The position numbers were made by a program, and so were the translations under genes. Shown one piece after another: positions 1 to 5,381 of a stretch of DNA of 5,430 nt; the stretch's first letter is position 1; each line of letters begins with the position of its first letter. The stretch lies in contig JBFFZZ010000220.1 in the NCBI GenBank assembly GCA_041568335.1, positions 1-5,430 of the forward strand. Reading direction: 5' to 3'. This stretch comes from WVWW01 sp041568335. Its GTDB lineage: Bacteria; Acidobacteriota; Polarisedimenticolia; Polarisedimenticolales; Polarisedimenticolaceae. The notes under the pieces are model-generated. The model saw only the letters and a program-made list of their open reading frames with translations, was not told where the DNA came from and did not search any database.

Positions 1-171
1 ATGGATGTTTTTGCCGGCTATCGTGTGATCCACTACGCGGGGGTCGGTGTCGATCTGCGCCCGCGCAACCTCGTCCAGGTGGGCAGCGCGATCAACGCCA
101 CCGATGCGACCGAACTCGACCGCTCCGCGACCTACCGCGGTTTCTACACCGGGGTGGGGTTCCACTTCTAA
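1..171 (+). CDS. C-terminal part of a probable outer-membrane beta-barrel protein (5' end outside window)
   Basis: An open frame runs from the first base to a TAA at 169-171 and gives 56 residues. Polar and hydrophobic/aromatic residues alternate as in amphipathic beta strands (FAGYRVIHYAGVGVDLRPR near the start). The last strand reads TYRGFYTGVGFHF and ends in phenylalanine with aromatic residues at alternate positions. This resembles the C-terminal signature recognised by the BAM complex during outer-membrane insertion. The window opens on an ATG in this frame, but the fragment is too short for a barrel and has no signal peptide, so that ATG is probably internal and the gene starts upstream. 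The next gene begins 6 bases after the stop, which suggests co-transcription. The barrel family cannot be named from this fragment. Confidence 0.6.
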   Translation: MDVFAGYRVIHYAGVGVDLRPRNLVQVGSAINATDATELDRSATYRGFYTGVGFHF

Positions 172-177
172 GCTCCG

Positions 178-1326
178 ATGAGCATCGACCGGGACTTCGT
201 GCTGGGCCGTCTACGATCGGTCCCCTACCCCGGCTTTACACGCGACATCGTCACGGCGGGAGTCGTCCGCGATGTCGAGGTACAGGACGATTCCGTCTCG
301 ATCCGTCTCGAATTGCCGCCTGCCGCCGCCGCGGTCGAGGAGAAGATCCGGCGCTCGGTAGTGGAGGCTCTCGGTCCCGACATCGCGGCGGATCGGATCC
401 GCTTCACGGGGGCAGGGTCTCCCCCGTCGGCTTCGTTGAACGTCCTCGGCGCGCGGCCGAGCACCGCGCGCGCCGGTAGCGCCGATTCGGGGTTGATCCC
501 CGAGGTTCGGCACGTCGTCGCCGTGGCGTCCGGCAAGGGTGGTGTCGGCAAATCCACCGTCGCCGTGAACCTGGCCTGTGCCCTCGCCCGCCTGGGTCAC
601 ACGGTCGGACTGCTCGACGCGGATGTTTACGGCCCCTCGATTCCGTTGATGCTGGGGATGCCCGGTGAACGGCCGAGACTCGATGCCAGCGGAAAGCGTT
701 TGATCCCGTTCGAGCGCTACGGCATTCGCTTCATGTCGCTGGGGTTCCTTGTCGAACAGGAATCGGCGGTCATCTGGCGCGGTCCGATGGTCATGAAGGC
801 CCTCGAGCAACTCCTCCGCGACGTCGTCTGGGGCGAGCTTGACTACCTGGTCCTCGACCTGCCCCCGGGAACGGGAGATGCGCAGCTCACGTTGACGCAA
901 CGCATCCAGCTGAGCGGGGCGGTGATCGTGTCCACGCCACAGGAGGTCGCGCTGGCCGATGCGGTCAAGGGTGTCGCGATGTTCCGCAAGGTCAACGTAC
1001 CGATCCTGGGGCTCGTCGAGAACATGAGCTTCTTCGAGTGCCCCCACTGCTCCGAGCGAACCGACATCTTCGCCCATGGGGGGGCCCGGGAACGCGCGGC
1101 CTCGCTCGGGGTCCCGTTCCTCGCCGAGCTCGGGCTCGATCCCGAGCTACGCCGATCGGGCGATGCCGGGGCTCCGATCGTCGATTCGGACCCGGAATCC
1201 ACGGCCGCCCGCGTGTTCGACCAGCTGGCCTCCTCCGTGGTCGCGGCGCTCTCAGGGGGCGCCGAGGAGCCGCCGGGGCTGATGACACGAGCGGCCCGCA
1301 AGCTCGGCCTGCACAAAAAAGAGTGA
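178..1326 (+). CDS. mrp: Mrp/ApbC-family iron-sulfur cluster carrier ATPase
   Basis: This is a 382-residue cytosolic P-loop ATPase of the Mrp/ApbC/Nbp35 branch of the MinD/ParA-like group. The family binds and transfers Fe-S clusters to apo-proteins. Residues about 1-85 form a MIP18 (DUF59)-like domain with the variant motif YPGFTRDIV; the cysteine usual in this domain is absent. The ATPase core starts near residue 110. It has the deviant Walker A SGKGGVGKST at 118-127 (signature Lys120, P-loop Lys125), the switch motif LLDADVYGPS at 145-154 and DLPPGTGD at 227-234. The CPHC pair at 288-291 (Cys288, Cys291) is the family's cluster-bridging CxxC. Length is typical for Mrp with an N-terminal extension. 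The tail from about 355 is variable and ends in basic residues. The ATG at 178 gives the full domain; no strong Shine-Dalgarno is visible, which fits translational coupling to the gene ending 6 bases upstream. Family assignment is firm; the client proteins are unknown. Confidence 0.96.
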   Translation: MSIDRDFVLGRLRSVPYPGFTRDIVTAGVVRDVEVQDDSVSIRLELPPAAAAVEEKIRRSVVEALGPDIAADRIRFTGAGSPPSASLNVLGARPSTARAGSADSGLIPEVRHVVAVASGKGGVGKSTVAVNLACALARLGHTVGLLDADVYGPSIPLMLGMPGERPRLDASGKRLIPFERYGIRFMSLGFLVEQESAVIWRGPMVMKALEQLLRDVVWGELDYLVLDLPPGTGDAQLTLTQRIQLSGAVIVSTPQEVALADAVKGVAMFRKVNVPILGLVENMSFFECPHCSERTDIFAHGGARERAASLGVPFLAELGLDPELRRSGDAGAPIVDSDPESTAARVFDQLASSVVAALSGGAEEPPGLMTRAARKLGLHKKE

Positions 1327-1357
1327 TCTCGCGGTGTCTGGCTGCGCTTCCGAGCAG

Positions 1358-1367
1358 GCGGTATATT
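1358..1367 (+). promoter_or_regulatory. Possible -10 promoter element upstream of the HEAT-like protein gene
   Basis: GCGGTATATT contains TATATT at 1362-1367, a 4-5/6 match to the sigma-70 -10 box, in an otherwise GC-rich 69-base gap. It lies 34 bases before the ATG at 1396, the same distance as the GTGGTATCCT element before the ATG at 2301. No good -35 hexamer is present at 16-18 bases upstream (TGGCTG or CTGGCT at best), so this rests mainly on the -10 and its recurrence in the window. Confidence 0.4.
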
Positions 1368-1395
1368 TGAGACGGCCCCTCGGACGAGAGAACCG

Positions 1396-2247
1396 ATGAA
1401 GAAAATCACGATCCTCCTGCTGCTCCTCGCGACCCCGGTCCTGCCGGTGGTGGGCTACGAGGTCGACGCGATCGAAGAGGAAATCCGTCTGGCCATGGGC
1501 ACCCAGAACATCTACGGACAATCGCGGACCCTGGCCCGTCTCGCATGGGGAGAGGACAACCGGAACCACGAGCTGGCGGCACGAGCGCGCGAACGGTTGA
1601 TCCTGTTCGGCCAGCACGGGATGCAGGCGATCTCCGAAGCGTTCGAGTGGGCGCCAAATACGTTGTCGTCCGACATCATGCTCGCGATCATCGAGGCCGA
1701 GCGGCAGATGACGTCCGGAACATCATCGTTCACCACGGCTGCCGTCGATTACGCGATCTGGTTCGGCTCACCGGAAGCCAAGCGGCTCGCCATGCTGCAC
1801 ATGTCGGCGCGTCCGATCCCGATCCTGCTGCTGTCGGTCATCGATGCGGCCCACGTCAACCCGCAGCTCACACCGATCGTGATCGAGACGTTGGAGCTCA
1901 TCGAAGACGATCGTGCCCGCTTCTTTCTCGCCGAGCAGGTGGAGAACGGCGACCCCGAGAACCGTGAACGGGCCGCCTTGGCGATGGCGGCCATCGGCGG
2001 TCGCTGCCATCAGTACCTCCGCGCATGGAGCCTCGCGGAGAAGCCCGAGTTGCGTCGGATCGCGCTGCGCGCGCTGCTTCCCAACACGACGATCGGCGAC
2101 CTCATGACGCTCTACGAGTACGTCGCGATGTTCCCCGACGACGATCCGCAGCTGCTTGCCGACCTGCGCGATCGCGCGCAGTTCCTCGAGGAGATTTTCG
2201 AGAAACAACAAGAGCTGGATTCGGCCAGCCCGCAGCTCGACGACTGA
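1396..2247 (+). CDS. Secreted alpha-helical (HEAT-repeat-like) protein of unknown function
   Basis: This frame encodes 283 residues. The N-terminus MKKITILLLLLATPVLPVVG is a classical Sec signal peptide (two Lys, a Leu-rich core), with likely cleavage near Gly20; there is no lipobox cysteine, so the product is probably periplasmic. The rest is almost wholly helical, with amphipathic helix pairs resembling HEAT/ARM repeats: around 55-84, around 111-137, NGDPENRERAALAMAAIGG at 184-202 and KPELRRIALRALLP at 216-229. The acidic C-terminus (about 245-283) could form a short helix or coiled coil. No catalytic motif is visible. Alpha-solenoids of this kind usually act as protein-binding scaffolds, but no partner can be named. 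The ATG at 1396 is fixed by the signal peptide; a weak purine-rich stretch (GAGAG, 1386-1390) lies just upstream. The gene starts 69 bases after mrp and probably has its own promoter. Confidence 0.82.
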   Translation: MKKITILLLLLATPVLPVVGYEVDAIEEEIRLAMGTQNIYGQSRTLARLAWGEDNRNHELAARARERLILFGQHGMQAISEAFEWAPNTLSSDIMLAIIEAERQMTSGTSSFTTAAVDYAIWFGSPEAKRLAMLHMSARPIPILLLSVIDAAHVNPQLTPIVIETLELIEDDRARFFLAEQVENGDPENRERAALAMAAIGGRCHQYLRAWSLAEKPELRRIALRALLPNTTIGDLMTLYEYVAMFPDDDPQLLADLRDRAQFLEEIFEKQQELDSASPQLDD

Positions 2248-2272
2248 CCCTCCCCACACGCCGTGGTATCCT
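2244..2272 (+). promoter_or_regulatory. Sigma-70-type promoter for the small cysteine-rich gene and the phosphatase gene
   Basis: CTGACC at 2244-2249 (4/6 match to TTGACA) is followed after exactly 17 bases by TATCCT at 2267-2272, with an extended -10 TGG directly before it (TGGTATCCT). Transcription would start near 2279, about 20 bases before the ATG at 2301. The -35 box overlaps the TGA stop codon of the preceding gene (2245-2247). This is a prediction from hexamer match and spacing only. Confidence 0.55.
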
Positions 2273-2284
2273 CGCGGACCCCAC

Positions 2285-2290
2285 GGAGAA
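2285..2290 (+). promoter_or_regulatory. Ribosome binding site for the small cysteine-rich protein
   Basis: GGAGAA ends 10 bases before the ATG at 2301. It is one of the clearer Shine-Dalgarno sequences in the window and supports 2301 as a real start. Confidence 0.5.
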
Positions 2291-2300
2291 CGATTGAACG

Positions 2301-2552
2301 ATGCCACCCGAACTCGCCCTATTGTCGACGCCGCTCCGACCGCGGTCGAAACTCGACTACGAGAAAGGTTGCGACTTCTTCTGCCTCCGTTTCCAGGTCT
2401 GGTACCCCTCCATCGACTGCGCGGTCCGCACGCGCTTCCGGACCTACGACGGTTGCCGTAACTGCGATCAGGGACGCTTCAACCTGAAGCGCCACGGCGC
2501 CACGCTCGGTTCCCGCCCCTGCCCGCCACCGGTCGCTCCGGCGCAGGAATAG
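2301..2552 (+). CDS. Small cysteine-rich protein, possible metal-binding, unknown function
   Basis: This frame encodes 83 residues with no signal peptide, so the product is probably cytosolic. I do not recognise the family with confidence. Six cysteines are present: Cys24 and Cys28 (GCDFFC), Cys40, Cys52 and Cys55 (GCRNC) and Cys74. The C-x3-C and C-x2-C pairs could form a zinc-ribbon-like or Fe-S site, but this is inference. The segment from about 17 to 65 is rich in aromatic and basic residues (RFQVWYPSIDC, CDQGRFNLKRH) and looks like a compact folded domain; the last 15 residues are Pro/Ala-rich and probably disordered. Codons strongly favour G/C at the third position, as in the neighbouring real genes. 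A Shine-Dalgarno sequence and a promoter lie upstream. The stop TAG (2550-2552) overlaps the beginning of the phosphatase frame, so the two are probably co-translated or even joined. Confidence 0.7.
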   Translation: MPPELALLSTPLRPRSKLDYEKGCDFFCLRFQVWYPSIDCAVRTRFRTYDGCRNCDQGRFNLKRHGATLGSRPCPPPVAPAQE

Positions 2553-3238
2553 TCGTCGACGCGTTCGGCCTGATCCTGGACCTCGACGGGACCCTCGTCG
2601 ACTCTTACGAGGCGATCACCGAATCGCTCAACCACGCCCGAGCGGAGCACGGCCTCGATGCGCTCGACACGGACACGGTTCGACAGGCGGTCGGGCACGG
2701 CTTGGAACACCTGATCCGCCATTGGGTCAACCGGGACGAGATCGAGCAGGGCGTGCGTCTGTTTCGTGAACGCTACGCCCGTGTGTTCGCAGCGGGGACA
2801 TCGCCGTTGCCGGGTGTCGACGCGACCCTGCGACGTCTCGCCTCGGCCGGTTATCGGCTGGCCGTGGCCAGCAACAAACCGGCACGGTTCTCCCGGCTGA
2901 TCTTGCGGCAACTCGACTGGGAGTCCTTGTTCGTCGCGGTCGAGGGACCTGACACGGTGGGCACGACCAAGCCGCACCCGGCGATGCTGCGGCGTTGCCT
3001 CGAGCTGCTCGACACGCCCGTCGAGCGCGCGCTCTACGTCGGGGACATGCCGTTGGACGCGGTCACCGGGAGCCGCTGTGGTATCGAGGTGGTGCTGGTC
3101 GGCGGAGGCTCCGCGCCGATCGATGAGCTGAGAAGAACGGGACGGCCGGTGCTCGATGACTTCGCGGCGCTTCCCGCCTGGCTCACCGATCGGGGTTGGC
3201 CGGGGGGTCGGGATGCCGTGCCGGACCCTGCCCCTTGA
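2549..3238 (+). CDS. HAD-superfamily phosphatase, phosphoglycolate phosphatase-like; start codon uncertain
   Basis: This is a cytosolic HAD hydrolase with a helical C1-type cap. Numbering from the codon at 2549 (229 residues), motif I is DLDGTLVDS with nucleophile Asp11 and acid/base Asp13. Motif II is Ser108 in AVASNKP, motif III is Lys141 in TTKPHP, and motif IV is GDMPLD with Asp166 and Asp170 binding Mg2+. Length and motif spacing fit the Gph/PGPase-like subfamily, which dephosphorylates small phosphate esters; the substrate is not determined. The start is odd. The frame is open from 2462, but the first ATG/GTG/TTG is the TTG at 2702, which would remove motif I. Candidates are ATA at 2549 (overlapping the upstream stop), CTG at 2570, or a -1 frameshift from the upstream small ORF. 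An AGGA at 2545-2548 could act as a ribosome site for a start near 2555, where the codon reads GTC. The 3' end overlaps the opposite-strand PDZ gene by 56 bases. Confidence 0.85.
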   Translation: MVVDAFGLILDLDGTLVDSYEAITESLNHARAEHGLDALDTDTVRQAVGHGLEHLIRHWVNRDEIEQGVRLFRERYARVFAAGTSPLPGVDATLRRLASAGYRLAVASNKPARFSRLILRQLDWESLFVAVEGPDTVGTTKPHPAMLRRCLELLDTPVERALYVGDMPLDAVTGSRCGIEVVLVGGGSAPIDELRRTGRPVLDDFAALPAWLTDRGWPGGRDAVPDPAP

Positions 3239-4067
3239 GCTCCGCGAGCTGCCGACGCAGCTCCTCGATCCGGCGCTCCAGGAACTCGATCGACCGCTCG
3301 AGGTTGCGAACGTGAGCATCGTGGGCCGCGCGCTCGGCCACGGACGGACCCGGGGCCACCGGAGCCACCGCCGCCACGGTCTTGACCAACGGCTTCCGCT
3401 CGCGCACGACTTCGATCTCCAGCGGTGCGCTTCGGTCGCGGCGTGCGATCGCCAGCTCGACCTCGGCCGGGGTCGTCACCGGTCGCGCGCCCACCTCGAC
3501 CACCACGTCGCCGACCTCGATGCCGGCCAGGTCGCCGACGGAGTCCTCGTCCACGCGGACCACCAGGACGCCGCGGTCACGAGGTGCGCCGTAGTGCGAG
3601 CGCAACTCGGTGGTGATCGAGACGGTCTTGAGCCCCGGGGCCCCTCCCGGTGGCGGCCAGCGGCGAGGCTCGAGGAGCGCGGGCGACCGGGGCAGGACCC
3701 ACGACGGCGACGGCGCGCGCTCGACGGGGCGGACCTGGAACGTGTAGGGCTTGCCGTCGCGCAGGACCGCCAGCGACAACTCCTGACCGCTTCCCTGCCC
3801 GGCCAGGACGCGCCCGAGAGCGGCCTGGTCCGCGAGCTGAACTTCGGCGGCTTCGATCAGCAAATCACCCGAGCGGAGGCCGGCGATCGATGCCGGTCCA
3901 CCCGGGACGACCGCCACGATGCGGATCCCACCGTCGACCTCGTCGGCGAGGTACACCCCGAGCCAGGGCCCGGATGTCTCGGCCACCGGGTCCTCCGCCG
4001 TCGCCGTCCCCGCGGCGAGCAGAAGCATCGCCGGAAACAGGAGCTTTCTGAGGTCCACGAATCCCAT
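3183..4067 (-). CDS. Secreted tandem-PDZ protein with C-terminal coiled coil
   Basis: This gene encodes 294 residues from the ATG at 4067. A Sec signal peptide occupies 1-24 (LRKLLFPAMLLLAAGTATA, cleavage after Ala24), so the protein is probably periplasmic. PDZ domain 1 spans about 33-116, with WLGV as its peptide-binding loop and the typical GGPASIAGLRSGDLL. PDZ domain 2 spans about 150-232 (DSVGDLAGIEVGDVVVEVG). A Pro/Trp-rich linker separates them. Residues 244-278 are charged heptads (ERSIEFLERRIEELRRQLAEL), probably a coiled coil for oligomerisation, followed by a Pro-rich tail. No trypsin-like or S41 protease domain is present, so this is not a complete DegP/HtrA or CtpA enzyme; an adaptor role is inferred. 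GAGAG 8 bases before the ATG is a fair Shine-Dalgarno. The frame stays open upstream to 4379, but that part is antisense-like sequence inside rnd and the signal peptide fixes the start. It lies 67 bases after rnd on the same strand. A weak -10-like TAGACA (4104-4099) has no good -35. Confidence 0.88.
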   Translation of the reverse strand: MGFVDLRKLLFPAMLLLAAGTATAEDPVAETSGPWLGVYLADEVDGGIRIVAVVPGGPASIAGLRSGDLLIEAAEVQLADQAALGRVLAGQGSGQELSLAVLRDGKPYTFQVRPVERAPSPSWVLPRSPALLEPRRWPPPGGAPGLKTVSITTELRSHYGAPRDRGVLVVRVDEDSVGDLAGIEVGDVVVEVGARPVTTPAEVELAIARRDRSAPLEIEVVRERKPLVKTVAAVAPVAPGPSVAERAAHDAHVRNLERSIEFLERRIEELRRQLAELKGQGPARHPDPPANPDR

Positions 4068-4134
4068 CTTATCCACTCTCGGCGCTTCGGTCGCCCGATG
4101 TCTAGTACGAACGGGAGCGCCAAAAGACGATCCG

Positions 4135-5265
4135 TCAGCCCGGCCCCGGCTCCGTTGCAGGAGCCAACAGCTCCCACTGCCAGCGCCGGAGCTCCGGGGT
4201 TGACGCGGGATCCTGACCGGAACCGAGCCGTTCGACGATCTGCTCCAGGACCGCACGGGGCCCGATGAGCGACGGCTCCAGCGCCAGCTCGTGCGCCACC
4301 CGGTCGCGGTGCTTGCGTATCGCGGCGAGCCGTTCGTCGGGGACCTTCGATGCGGCGCGGCCGCGGCCGCCCTTGCCACGCGAGGGCCACTTGTCGCGGG
4401 GCAGCTCGAGCGCCGTACGGACCGCCGCGAGCAGCTCCCGCGCCCGGCGTCCGTGACGCCACGGCCGCGGGAGCTTCTTCATCGTTTCCAGATCGGCGGT
4501 CCGGAGCGGCGGATTCTCACTCAGCTCCAGCAAACGCTCATCGTGGAGGATCCGGAACGGCGGGCGGTCGAGCCGGCGTGCGTAGGTCTCACGTAGCGTC
4601 CAGAGCTCGCGTAGGATGGCCATCTTGCGCCGCTCGAGCTTGCCCGATCCTTTGACCCGCCGGAACCCCCTGTCCGGGTCCCCATGCGACACGCCGCGGA
4701 TCCGTTCGAGACGTTCGAACTCTTCGGACGCCCATCCGCTGCGACCGAGCGCCTCGAGTCGCGCCGACAATCTGGCGTGGAGCGGGACCAGGTAACGCGT
4801 GTCCATCGCCGCGTAACGCGCCATCTCGGAGCTCAAGGGCCGCACGGACCAGTCCGCGCGTTGGAACTTTTTGTTCAGCGGAACATCGAAGTACCGCTCC
4901 AGCAGCGCCGCGAGACCGAAACGCGGCTCGCCGACGAGCCGCGCCGCGATCATCGTGTCGAACAGACCGCGCACCTCGAGCCCGTGATCCCGCTGCAGCA
5001 GGCGCAGGTCGTAATCGGCGGCGTGGAAGATCGTCCGCACCGCGGGATCCGCCAGCGGCGGCCCGAGCAGTCGCAGATCGACGCCCGCCAGCGGATCGAC
5101 GATCACGTCCTCGCCGCCGACGGTGAGCTGCACCAGGCAGACGCGCTCGCGATAGCTGTGGAACGAGTCCGCTTCGGTGTCGACGGCGAGCGGACCACCA
5201 CCGATCCGCGCGACGACGCGGGCGAGCTGTTCGTCGCTCTCGAGCGGGACGATCGACTCCGGCAT
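4135..5265 (-). CDS. rnd: Ribonuclease D (DEDDy 3'-5' exoribonuclease)
   Basis: This is a 376-residue cytosolic exoribonuclease. The family trims 3' ends of tRNA precursors and other structured RNAs with two metal ions. The DEDDy catalytic set is complete: Exo I Asp29 and Glu31 in VDTEADS, Exo II Asp86 in FHAADYDLRLL, and Exo III Tyr151/Asp155 in YAAMDTRYL; the conserved FDTMIAARL is at 102-110. An HRDC nucleic-acid-binding domain follows (about 211-287, with NPPLRTADLETMKKLPRP), then a basic linker rich in Gly/Arg/Lys (295-308) and a second HRDC-like helical segment (about 309-350). Length matches bacterial RNase D (about 375 residues). The ATG at 5265 has no Shine-Dalgarno; a promoter -10 box ends 6 bases upstream, so the mRNA is probably leaderless. 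The PDZ-protein gene follows on the same strand and may share the transcript. The assignment is firm from the motifs. Confidence 0.96.
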   Translation of the reverse strand: MPESIVPLESDEQLARVVARIGGGPLAVDTEADSFHSYRERVCLVQLTVGGEDVIVDPLAGVDLRLLGPPLADPAVRTIFHAADYDLRLLQRDHGLEVRGLFDTMIAARLVGEPRFGLAALLERYFDVPLNKKFQRADWSVRPLSSEMARYAAMDTRYLVPLHARLSARLEALGRSGWASEEFERLERIRGVSHGDPDRGFRRVKGSGKLERRKMAILRELWTLRETYARRLDRPPFRILHDERLLELSENPPLRTADLETMKKLPRPWRHGRRARELLAAVRTALELPRDKWPSRGKGGRGRAASKVPDERLAAIRKHRDRVAHELALEPSLIGPRAVLEQIVERLGSGQDPASTPELRRWQWELLAPATEPGPG

Positions 5266-5271
5266 CGCGGG

Positions 5272-5300
5272 ACGCTAGCGGCTGTCGAGCGCGGGGTCAA
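5272..5300 (-). promoter_or_regulatory. rnd promoter, predicted leaderless
   Basis: Read on the minus strand, TTGACC (5300-5295, 5/6 match to TTGACA) and TAGCGT (5277-5272, a weaker -10 that keeps the T, A and final T) are separated by exactly 17 bases. The rnd ATG at 5265 begins 6 bases after the -10 box, about where transcription should start, and no Shine-Dalgarno is present. A leaderless transcript is therefore predicted. Confidence 0.6.
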
Positions 5301-5331
5301 GCCCATCCCGTCCGCCCTTTTCAAGCTCGAC
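5284..5331. repeat. 7-base inverted repeat between divergent promoters
   Basis: GTCGAGC at 5284-5290 and GCTCGAC at 5325-5331 are exact reverse complements separated by 34 bases. The left arm lies in the -35/-10 spacer of the rnd promoter and the right arm in the spacer of the predicted rightward promoter. It may be a pair of operator half-sites or chance; a 7-base match in GC-rich DNA is not strong evidence. Confidence 0.3.
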
Positions 5332-5346
5332 GGGGCGCGGTATCCT
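5318..5346 (+). promoter_or_regulatory. Predicted rightward promoter for the gene starting at 5382
   Basis: TTTTCA (5318-5323, 4/6 match to TTGACA) and TATCCT (5341-5346) are separated by 17 bases. The -10 lies within GCGGTATCCT, nearly identical to the element at 2263-2272. It is divergent from the rnd promoter, and the two -35 boxes are 17 bases apart. Confidence 0.5.
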
Positions 5347-5366
5347 GACCGACCTCCGAACGATCC

Positions 5367-5373
5367 AGCGAGG
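5367..5373 (+). promoter_or_regulatory. Ribosome binding site for the gene starting at 5382
   Basis: GCGAGGA with core GAGGA (5369-5373) ends 8 bases before the ATG at 5382, ideal Shine-Dalgarno spacing. It fixes the start of the truncated gene. Confidence 0.55.
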
Positions 5374-5381
5374 ACGATCTG

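Noticed and set aside
211..1077. A 288-codon open frame on the minus strand inside mrp
   Set aside because: It is a mirror frame of a well-supported gene in GC-rich DNA. The product is low-complexity, rich in Arg/Asp/Gly/Gln, with no recognisable domain.
2156..2461. A 101-codon plus-strand frame overlapping the end of the HEAT-like gene and the cysteine-rich ORF
   Set aside because: It overlaps two better-supported frames, its product is Arg/Pro-rich and compositionally typical of a shadow frame, and it has no ribosome site.
4122..4135. Possible terminator just after rnd (GACG-GAT-CGTC followed by TTTT on the minus strand)
   Set aside because: The stem is only 4 base pairs with a 3-base loop and four T residues, too weak to call.
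3156..4268. A 370-codon plus-strand frame opposite the PDZ-protein gene
   Set aside because: Antisense shadow of a gene with clear signal peptide and PDZ domains; the product is Arg/His/Asp-rich with no fold signature.
4068..4379. Longer N-terminus for the PDZ protein, starting at 4379 or at the GTG at 4076
   Set aside because: The extra N-terminal residues are Arg/Ser-rich out-of-frame rnd sequence and would bury the signal peptide. The ATG at 4067 has a Shine-Dalgarno and places the signal peptide at the terminus.
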